A DNA stretch of 13,509 nt from CAZRDB01 sp964598695 (GTDB taxonomy: Bacteria > Armatimonadota > Zipacnadia > UBA1398), in the NCBI GenBank assembly GCA_964598695.1, contig CAZRDB010000143.1, forward strand, positions 1 to 13,509, read 5' to 3'. How positions within the stretch are numbered: the stretch's first letter is position 1; each line of letters opens with the position of its first letter. Of this stretch, positions 8,180 through 13,509 are shown in pieces. Below the pieces are notes generated by a model that searched no databases, was not told the origin of the DNA, and was given only the letters and a program-made list of their open reading frames with translations. The position numbers were made by a program, and so were the translations under genes.

Positions 8180-8208
8180 AGTATACCCACTGCTCCCAGG
8201 CCACGCAA
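8180..8208 (-). promoter_or_regulatory. Sigma-70-type promoter of the rpsB cluster
   Basis: On the minus strand TTGCGT (8208-8203) and TATACT (8185-8180) are separated by exactly 17 bases. The -10 box differs from TATAAT at one position, which stands out in this GC-rich sequence. The start of transcription is expected near 8173, giving a leader of about 87 bases. Confidence 0.7.
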
Positions 8209-8214
8209 GGCCTC

Positions 8215-8246
8215 GCGGGGCGCCTCGGGGGCCGGTCGAGCCCCGC
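8215..8246. promoter_or_regulatory. Inverted repeat between the divergent promoters
   Basis: GCGGGGC (8215-8221) and GCCCCGC (8240-8246) are perfect inverted copies, with an inner CTCG/CGAG pair (8224-8227, 8237-8240). The centre, about 8230, is midway between the two -35 boxes at 8203-8208 and 8251-8256. It might be an operator shared by both units. The arms are pure G/C and could arise by chance. Confidence 0.3.
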
Positions 8247-8250
8247 CCGT

Positions 8251-8280
8251 TTGACCCAAGCGGCCCCGAGCGGCTAGAGT
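8251..8280 (+). promoter_or_regulatory. Sigma-70-type promoter of the PHP-trxB-purB operon
   Basis: TTGACC (8251-8256) and TAGAGT (8275-8280) are 18 bases apart. The -35 matches TTGACA in five of six positions and the -10 keeps the key TA...T. A start near 8287 would give a leader of about 45 bases. It faces away from the rpsB promoter. Confidence 0.6.
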
Positions 8281-8331
8281 AGAGGTCGCGCCGGGGGTCC
8301 TGGGGGCGGCGCGGCCGAGGAGCCCTTGCGC

Positions 8332-8964
8332 TTGATCGTCGACCTCCACTGTCATACCACGCCGTACTCGCCGTGTGCCGTCGACCGGCCCGCCGCGATG
8401 GTCCGGCGGGCCTGCGAGATGGGCCTCGACGGCCTCGTGCTGACGGAGCACGAGGTGCACCACCCGCTCTCGTCGCTCGAGCACGCCCGCAGCCATGCCA
8501 ACGGCCTGCTCCTGCTGCGGGGCGTGGAGATCGAGGTGACCGGTCCCGGCGGGATCGTCGGCCACTTCCTGGTGTTCGGAGAGCGGACGCCCGAGGGGCC
8601 GTCCGACGACCTCGACGGGCTCGCGCGATTCGTGGACGAGCACCGCTGCGCGCTGGTTCAGGCGCACCCGTACCGGTTCCACGATCGGGCGGAGCAGCTC
8701 GCGGAGCTGCTGCCGCTGCACGCGATCGAGGTCGCCAGCGTGAACGTGCGCCACGGGACGGCGGCGGCCGAGGCGCGGGCCCTCGCCGAGCGGATGGGCC
8801 TGCCGATGGTCGCCGGGAGCGATGGCCACTCCACGGAGAACGTGGGCCGCTTCGCGACGCGTCTCGAGCGCCGGATCGGTTCGGTCGGGGAGCTTGCGGA
8901 GGAGATCCGTGCCGGTCGTGTCGAACCTGTAGCATGGAACGAGGCCAAACGAGAGTGGGAGTGA
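8332..8964 (+). CDS. Small PHP-domain metal-dependent phosphoesterase
   Basis: This is a 210-residue stand-alone PHP-family protein. The metal-binding motifs are complete: DLHCHT (H6, H8), LTEHE (about 38-42), GVEIEV (E67), GHFLVFG (H78), QAHPYR (H112) and GSDGHS (D164, H166). These ligands normally hold two or three metal ions for phosphoester hydrolysis. There is no signal peptide, so it is presumably cytosolic. The substrate cannot be told: relatives include nucleotide phosphatases, RNase AM (TrpH/YciV) and uncharacterised enzymes, and this protein lacks the larger insert of YciV-type proteins. I prefer the TTG at 8332, with GAGGAG (8317-8322) 9 bases upstream. The TTG at 8326 leaves only 3 bases. 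It is first in the plus-strand operon and its stop abuts or overlaps trxB. Confidence 0.88.
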   Translation: MIVDLHCHTTPYSPCAVDRPAAMVRRACEMGLDGLVLTEHEVHHPLSSLEHARSHANGLLLLRGVEIEVTGPGGIVGHFLVFGERTPEGPSDDLDGLARFVDEHRCALVQAHPYRFHDRAEQLAELLPLHAIEVASVNVRHGTAAAEARALAERMGLPMVAGSDGHSTENVGRFATRLERRIGSVGELAEEIRAGRVEPVAWNEAKREWE

Positions 8965-8969
8965 GTGGC

Positions 8970-9902
8970 GTGCCCGACATCCACGACGTCGCGATCCTCG
9001 GCGCCGGCCCCGGAGGCCTGACCGCCGCCCTGTACTGCGTCCGCGCCGGCCTCACGGTGGCTCTGCTCGACCGGGGCAGCGCCGGCGGGCAGATCAACAA
9101 CACCGAGGCGGTCGAGAACTACCTCGGCTTCGACACCGTCGGAGGGCCGGAACTGGCCCAGAAGATGGGCGAGCACGTCGCGCGGCTGGGCATCGAGCCC
9201 ACCTACGCCTCGATCGAGCGGGTCAGCCGCGAGGAGGGCGGGCTGTTCGCCTGCCATGACGAGGGCGGCGCGATCACCCGGGCCAAGGCCGTCATCGTGA
9301 GTACCGGCAGCCACCCCCGCTACCTCGGCGTCACGGGCGAGCAGGAGTACCGCATGGGCGGCGTGAGCTACTGCGCCACCTGTGACGGGTTCTTCTACAA
9401 GGGCAAGGAGGTCGTCGTCATCGGCGGCGGCAACGCCGCTGTCGAGGAGGCGATCTACCTCGCGAAGATCGTCGAGTCGGTCTCGATCATCCATCGTCGC
9501 GATGCGCTGCGAGCCCAGCAGGTCCTCCAGGAGCAGGCGTTCGCCACCCCCAACATCCATCTCGTGTGGGACACCGTGGTCGAGGAGATCGTCGGTGAGG
9601 CCGGTCGGGTGACGGGTGTGCGGACGCGCAACAAGAAGACCGACGCCGAGGGCTCGATCGCCTGCCAGGGCGTCTTCATCTACGTCGGCAATCTCCCCAA
9701 CAGCGAGTGCGTCCGCGACCTGGTCGCCTGCGACGAGAACGGCTACGTCGTGGTCGACCGTATGATGGAAACCAGTGTGAAGGGCTGCTTCGCGATCGGC
9801 GATGTCCGCGTCGAGAGCGTGCGCCAGATCGCCAGTGCCGTCGGCGACGGCGCCACGGCCGCGGTTGCTGCGGTCAGCTACGTCAACACTCACGCGCGGT
9901 AG
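8970..9902 (+). CDS. trxB: Thioredoxin-disulfide reductase
   Basis: This flavoprotein passes electrons from NADPH to thioredoxin in the cytosol. The 310 residues have the FAD loop GAGPGG (11-16), GGQINNT, the redox-active CATCDG (C135, C138), the NADPH loop GGGNAA (152-157), the HRRDALRA segment (175-182) typical of NADPH preference, and the C-terminal FAD motif AIGDVR. I chose GTG 8970 because GGGAG (8957-8961) is 8 bases upstream. The GTG at 8961, which overlaps the PHP stop as GTGA, would add three residues and is nearly as likely. No thioredoxin gene is adjacent. It is the second gene of the operon and ends 23 bases before purB. Confidence 0.96.
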   Translation: MPDIHDVAILGAGPGGLTAALYCVRAGLTVALLDRGSAGGQINNTEAVENYLGFDTVGGPELAQKMGEHVARLGIEPTYASIERVSREEGGLFACHDEGGAITRAKAVIVSTGSHPRYLGVTGEQEYRMGGVSYCATCDGFFYKGKEVVVIGGGNAAVEEAIYLAKIVESVSIIHRRDALRAQQVLQEQAFATPNIHLVWDTVVEEIVGEAGRVTGVRTRNKKTDAEGSIACQGVFIYVGNLPNSECVRDLVACDENGYVVVDRMMETSVKGCFAIGDVRVESVRQIASAVGDGATAAVAAVSYVNTHAR

Positions 9903-9925
9903 CCGCGCGGGGCGAGGTGTCCGGG

Positions 9926-11326
9926 ATGTCACAACTGTCCGTGTTCGACTGCGTCTCCCCGCTCGATTTCCGCTACTACGGCGGCGACGAGCGGCTGTTC
10001 GCGTTGCTCTCGCCGTGGGTCTCGGAGCGGGCGCGCGTCTCGAGCGAGGCCGAGGTCGAGGCCGCGCTCGTGCGCGTTCTCGAGCGGCGGGGCCTGTGTC
10101 CTCCCGAGGCGGCCGAGGCGATCGTAAAGGCCTGTGCCGAGGTGACCCCGGAGGAGGTGGCCGAGGAGGAGCGCCGGATCCAGCACAACGTCCGGGCTCT
10201 CGTGAACTGCATCCGCCGGCGGGTTCCGGAGGACGCGCGCCGCTTCGTCCACTGGACCCTCACCAGCTTCGACGTCGTCGACACAGCTATGGCCTGCCGC
10301 TTCCGGAGCGCGGTGCGGGAGTGCATCCGGCCGGCCCTGTGCGCCCTCGAGCGCGAGCTGGTCGCCGTGGCCGAGCGGGAGGCCGACACGCTGCAGATCG
10401 GCCGCACCCACGGCCAGCACGCGGTCCCGATCACCTTCGGCTTCGCGATGTCGGAGCACGTGGAACGGCTCGGCGGGCGGATCCTCGCGATCGAGGCCTC
10501 GGCCGAGAAGCTGCCGGGCAAGATCAGCGGCGCGGTCGGCGCGTACAACGCCACCTCGCTGTTCGTCGACGACCCGATGGCCTTCGAGCGCGAGGTGCTC
10601 GCCGAACTGGGCCTGCGCCCGGGCGGCCACTCGACGCAGATCGTGGAGGCCGAGCCGCTGTGCGACCTCGTCCACGCCCTGACCTCGACGCTCGGCGTGC
10701 TCGCCAACCTCGCCGACGACATGCGCCACCTGCAGCGGACCGAGATCGCCGAGGTCGGCGAGGTCTTCGAGAAGGACCAGGTCGGCTCCTCGACGATGCC
10801 GCACAAGCGCAACCCGTGGAACTTCGAGAACGTGAAGGCCTTCTTCAAGATCTTCGCGCCGCGGATGATCACGATGTACCTCGACCAGCTCTCCGAGCAC
10901 CAGCGCGACCTCACCAACTCGGCCACCAACCGGTTCCTCCCGGAGCTTCTCGTCGCCATCGTCTGCTGCGCCGACCGGCTCACGCGCGTGATGAGCCGCC
11001 TCGTGGTCGACAAGGAGGCCATGGAGCGCAACCTGGCCCTCTCGGCCGGCATGGTCGCCGCCGAGCCGCTGTACATCATCCTGGCCGGCCTCGGTCATCC
11101 CGACGCCCACGAGGCCGTCCGCGGGCTGACCCTCATCGCCGAGCGCGACCGGGTCGGCGTTGGCGAGGTGGCGCTCAAGGACCCGGAGCTCCGCGAGTGG
11201 CTCGATCGCATGAGCCCCGAGCAGCGCGCCGTGGTCGAGCACAGCGAGCGGTACGTCGGCCGGGCCGGAGAGAAGGCCCGCAGCATCTGCTCCTACTGGA
11301 GAAGGACCCTCGACCTACAGCCATGA
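9926..11326 (+). CDS. purB: Adenylosuccinate lyase (fumarase/aspartase superfamily)
   Basis: PurB cleaves SAICAR to AICAR and adenylosuccinate to AMP, releasing fumarate, in purine synthesis. The 466 residues show the superfamily elements: HWTLTSFDVVDTA (from H109), IGRTHGQHAVPITFGF (catalytic His near 162), and the mobile signature loop SSTMPHKRNP (288-297). The tail (about 365-450) resembles the adenylosuccinate lyase C-terminal domain, and the start (SVFDCVSPLDFRYYGG) suits PurB better than the argininosuccinate lyase or fumarase branches. Superfamily membership is near certain and PurB is the best call, though no other pur gene is adjacent. The ATG has GAGGTG (9914-9919) 6 bases upstream. 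The stop overlaps the next start as ATGA. Confidence 0.85.
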   Translation: MSQLSVFDCVSPLDFRYYGGDERLFALLSPWVSERARVSSEAEVEAALVRVLERRGLCPPEAAEAIVKACAEVTPEEVAEEERRIQHNVRALVNCIRRRVPEDARRFVHWTLTSFDVVDTAMACRFRSAVRECIRPALCALERELVAVAEREADTLQIGRTHGQHAVPITFGFAMSEHVERLGGRILAIEASAEKLPGKISGAVGAYNATSLFVDDPMAFEREVLAELGLRPGGHSTQIVEAEPLCDLVHALTSTLGVLANLADDMRHLQRTEIAEVGEVFEKDQVGSSTMPHKRNPWNFENVKAFFKIFAPRMITMYLDQLSEHQRDLTNSATNRFLPELLVAIVCCADRLTRVMSRLVVDKEAMERNLALSAGMVAAEPLYIILAGLGHPDAHEAVRGLTLIAERDRVGVGEVALKDPELREWLDRMSPEQRAVVEHSERYVGRAGEKARSICSYWRRTLDLQP

Positions 11327-12396
11327 GCAGCCGCGCCGCCAGCCCGCGCACCAGCCTCCCCCGCCTCGTCGCGGGGCTCCTTCTCTGCCTGCTGTCGGCC
11401 GTGCTCGCGGCGCCGCACGCATGCGGCCAGGAGCCGCCGGGCGAGTCCGACCCCGTCCTCGCCCGTGAGGAGGGGGGCGCCCTGGAGGTCCGCCGGAGCG
11501 AGGTACTGGCGACACTCCAGCGGCTGCAGGGCCCGGCGGTGCTCGAGGAGATGATCCTGGCCGCCCTGGTCGAGCAGGATGCCCGCGCCAAGGGCGTTCC
11601 GATGCCGGATGAGTCGCTTCTCGAGTGGCGCTACACGCAGTTCGTCCGCGACCTCGCGCTGGCGCAGGGCGCCGTGCCCCGCCTGAAGGGCGCGACGCCG
11701 GCCGAGGAGATCGAGGACCTGCTCCAGCAGGTCGATCTCGAATCCACGTTCGAGGAGGGGGGCCTGACGGCGCGGGTCGTCAAGCGTCGCCTCCGGACCG
11801 AGATCCTCACCGATGCCGTCCTCCAGCGGGACGTGACTCTCACGCCCGAGGATCTCGAGGGGCGCCTGGACTCGCTGGTCGCCCAGATCATCGGAGGGCC
11901 CACGCGCGTGGTCGCGGTGGCGATGGCGAAGTACGTGCCCGGCGACGAGGAGTCTCGCGCCAAGGCCCGGGCCGAGGCCGAGGCCCTTCTCGCGACGATC
12001 TCGGCCCCGGAGTTCGTCCCGGACCCCAACACGATGGCCGAGCTGCCGCTGAGTGAGCCGGACAATGACGAGCCGGGCCACGAGATGCAGCGGGCGGCCT
12101 TTGCGATCGAGGCGGTGGGCGGCTGCGCCGGTCCCATCGAGGTGGAGGGCAAGGCGTTCGTCGTGATGCGCTTGATGCGGATCGTGGAGCCCGGCCTGCC
12201 CGCCAACGCCGAGGGCTTGACCCCGGAGGAGATCGCGCGGGCCAAGGAACGGCGCGAGGCGAGCGCTCGGGCGGAGGCCCTGAAGCTCCTGCGCGACCGC
12301 AAGGTCGTCGCCGAGCGACCCGCCTACTGGGCGCGGCTCCGCAAGGAGGCCGGCGTCGAGATCCTCTGGACCCCGCCGACCCCCACGACCCCTTAG
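11323..12396 (+). CDS. Secreted SurA/PpiC-like protein with degenerate parvulin domain
   Basis: The protein has 357 residues. Residues 1-35 form a Sec signal (an Arg-rich start, LVAGLLLCLLSAVLAA, then PHACGQE); PHAC is a poor lipobox, so it is probably soluble periplasmic. Residues about 70-165 (LEEMILAALVEQDARAKGV...RLRTEILTDAVL) resemble the helical N-domain of SurA/PpiC chaperones. Residues about 190-288 look like an eroded parvulin fold: the end RAAFAIEAVGGCAGPIEVEGKAFVVMRLM matches the family pattern, but the usual N-terminal HIL-type motif is VAMAKY and no GGDLG element is seen. It may act as a chaperone without isomerase activity. The C terminus is charged and Pro/Thr-rich. Its ATG overlaps the purB stop and no close ribosome site is seen (GGAGAAGGA is 16 bases away), suggesting translational coupling. 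Confidence 0.75.
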   Translation: MSSRAASPRTSLPRLVAGLLLCLLSAVLAAPHACGQEPPGESDPVLAREEGGALEVRRSEVLATLQRLQGPAVLEEMILAALVEQDARAKGVPMPDESLLEWRYTQFVRDLALAQGAVPRLKGATPAEEIEDLLQQVDLESTFEEGGLTARVVKRRLRTEILTDAVLQRDVTLTPEDLEGRLDSLVAQIIGGPTRVVAVAMAKYVPGDEESRAKARAEAEALLATISAPEFVPDPNTMAELPLSEPDNDEPGHEMQRAAFAIEAVGGCAGPIEVEGKAFVVMRLMRIVEPGLPANAEGLTPEEIARAKERREASARAEALKLLRDRKVVAERPAYWARLRKEAGVEILWTPPTPTTP

Positions 12397-13509
12397 GGCT
12401 GGGCGCTGAGCAACTCGTCGGCCGTCTCGAGGATCAGCTCGCCGGCGCCGGGCAACAGGGGGTACAGGGCGTAGTAGCGCGAGGCCACCTCCAGCTCGTA
12501 CCCGGCCGTGTCATACTCCCCGATCTGCGCGATGTAGCCGATCATCCCGTTGGCCGCTCCGACGGGGATCGTGCATGAGGGCGTCACGCTCTCGCGCAGC
12601 CAACTCCCCATCGACGAGAACGGCTCGCACGGCAGCAGGCAGAAGGCGAGATCGCCCGAGCCGACGACTTGCACCTCGACGGTTGGGTCCTCCGGCATCT
12701 CTCCCGACTCGATGGAGGCCTTCAGCTCGCGCGCCCAATCGATCATCGCGAGGTCGCCCCGGCGGTGGTCGGGGTTGGGGTTGGCGGCCGCGGCGGCCTC
12801 CCAGTGGGCGATCTGCTCGTCGGCGTAGGCGAGGTCGTAGGACGTGTCGAGCGGCAGCACGATCTCGCGGCTCAGCGCGACGGTGTCGCCCAGCTCCAGC
12901 GGGGAGGGCTCGCTTCCGGACCGCAGCGCGGCCAGAAGCCCCTCTGCCGTCTGCTCCATCCCTTCGACGCCGCGACTCGCGGCAGGGTTGAGGTCGCCGA
13001 AGCAGCCGTTGAGGAAGAGGGCTCCGCGAGCCCCGCGCTCCCGCACGAGTGCGCGCCGCACCCGGCCCACGTACTCCGCGCTGACCTCGCGGTGCTCGCC
13101 GCCGAGACAGACGGGGTGGCACTGCCAGGAGACGACGAGGATCGGGTCCGAGCCATTGGCCGGGACGAACTCCAGCAGGCGCCACTCGGTGTCACACGGC
13201 CGCTCCGGGTGCCGGCGGTTGAAGCTCACCCCATCGGCGCGCCCCCGTGAGACGCGAGCCGTGGAGGGCCGCGCGGAGGAGAGCGCCTCCTTCGCCGCGC
13301 TGCAGGCCGCCTCGATCACGCGGCTCCGGTACTCCTCGGTAACGCCGCCCATGTGGCGCAACGGGGCCATCGACGGCGCCGCGTGGCAGTGGGTCGCGCA
13401 GAAGGCGATGGCCTCGGGACGCAGATCGACCTCGGAGAGGATCGCGGTGCGCAGCTCGGCGACGAAGGCGCGGTCGGCCGCGAGGAGGTCGGCGCTGAGG
13501 AGTACGGCC
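12393..13509 (-). CDS. Neutral/alkaline ceramidase-like hydrolase, N terminus outside window
   Basis: The 371 visible codons are open to the right edge, so the start is missing, probably by tens of residues, along with any signal peptide. The segment starting SADLLAADRAFVAELR, the THCHAAPS motif (HCH at 13383-13391; THTHSGP-like in relatives), WQCHPV (CHP at 13113-13121; NFACHPT-like) and FLNGCFGDLNP (12984-13016; FLQGxxGDxNP-like) match the N-terminal domain of neutral/alkaline ceramidases. There the histidines bind zinc and the enzyme hydrolyses the amide of ceramide. Many bacterial members have unknown substrates. The visible part ends (LSAQP) without the C-terminal immunoglobulin-like domain of full-length ceramidases, so it is the short form. 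It converges on the SurA-like gene, and their stop codons overlap. Confidence 0.82.
   Translation of the reverse strand, partial: AVLLSADLLAADRAFVAELRTAILSEVDLRPEAIAFCATHCHAAPSMAPLRHMGGVTEEYRSRVIEAACSAAKEALSSARPSTARVSRGRADGVSFNRRHPERPCDTEWRLLEFVPANGSDPILVVSWQCHPVCLGGEHREVSAEYVGRVRRALVRERGARGALFLNGCFGDLNPAASRGVEGMEQTAEGLLAALRSGSEPSPLELGDTVALSREIVLPLDTSYDLAYADEQIAHWEAAAAANPNPDHRRGDLAMIDWARELKASIESGEMPEDPTVEVQVVGSGDLAFCLLPCEPFSSMGSWLRESVTPSCTIPVGAANGMIGYIAQIGEYDTAGYELEVASRYYALYPLLPGAGELILETADELLSAQP

Noticed and set aside
8658..11242. Two minus-strand open frames of over 420 residues antisense to trxB and purB
   Set aside because: They are mirror frames of strongly conserved enzymes and show no start context or domain.
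9802..11322. Possible long N-terminal extension of the SurA-like gene through purB
   Set aside because: The frame is open upstream but is an Arg/Pro-rich out-of-frame reading of purB. The signal peptide begins at the ATG at 11323.

Overview
The window is high-GC, almost fully coding DNA from a bacterium. Nothing in it fixes the phylum. A run of 10 N inside one gene shows that this is a draft or metagenomic scaffold. There are twelve protein genes. I see no tRNA, rRNA, CRISPR array, insertion sequence or phage gene.

Positions 1-8086 hold one minus-strand cluster, read right to left: rpsB, tsf, pyrH, frr, uppS, dxr, an rseP-like gene and ispG (cut by the window edge). It joins translation (S2, EF-Ts, ribosome recycling), pyrimidine nucleotide supply (UMP kinase), the MEP isoprenoid pathway (Dxr, IspG), polyprenyl carrier synthesis (UppS) and intramembrane proteolysis. 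Genes abut or overlap by 4-20 bases, apart from short gaps of 26-72 bases. A good sigma-70-type promoter and two perfect or near-perfect hairpins lie ahead of rpsB. cdsA, which often sits between uppS and dxr, is absent. The dxr gene is interrupted by the assembly gap and a strange G/C-homopolymer stretch. The rseP-like protein carries about 240 extra N-terminal residues: a lipoprotein-like signal and two fibronectin type III-like domains ahead of the site-2 protease core.

Positions 8087-8331 form a divergent intergenic region with back-to-back promoters. From there the plus strand carries a compact operon to 12396: a small PHP-domain phosphoesterase, thioredoxin reductase (trxB), an adenylosuccinate lyase-type enzyme (purB) and a secreted protein resembling SurA/PpiC chaperones with an eroded parvulin domain.

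From 12393 to the right edge a minus-strand gene encodes a neutral/alkaline ceramidase-like hydrolase whose N terminus lies outside the window. Its stop codon overlaps the stop codon of the SurA-like gene.

Most of the window is housekeeping. The most unusual item is the exported Fn3-domain/site-2 protease fusion. Next come the substitutions in Dxr and the structured rpsB leader. I found no convincing multi-gene novel system.
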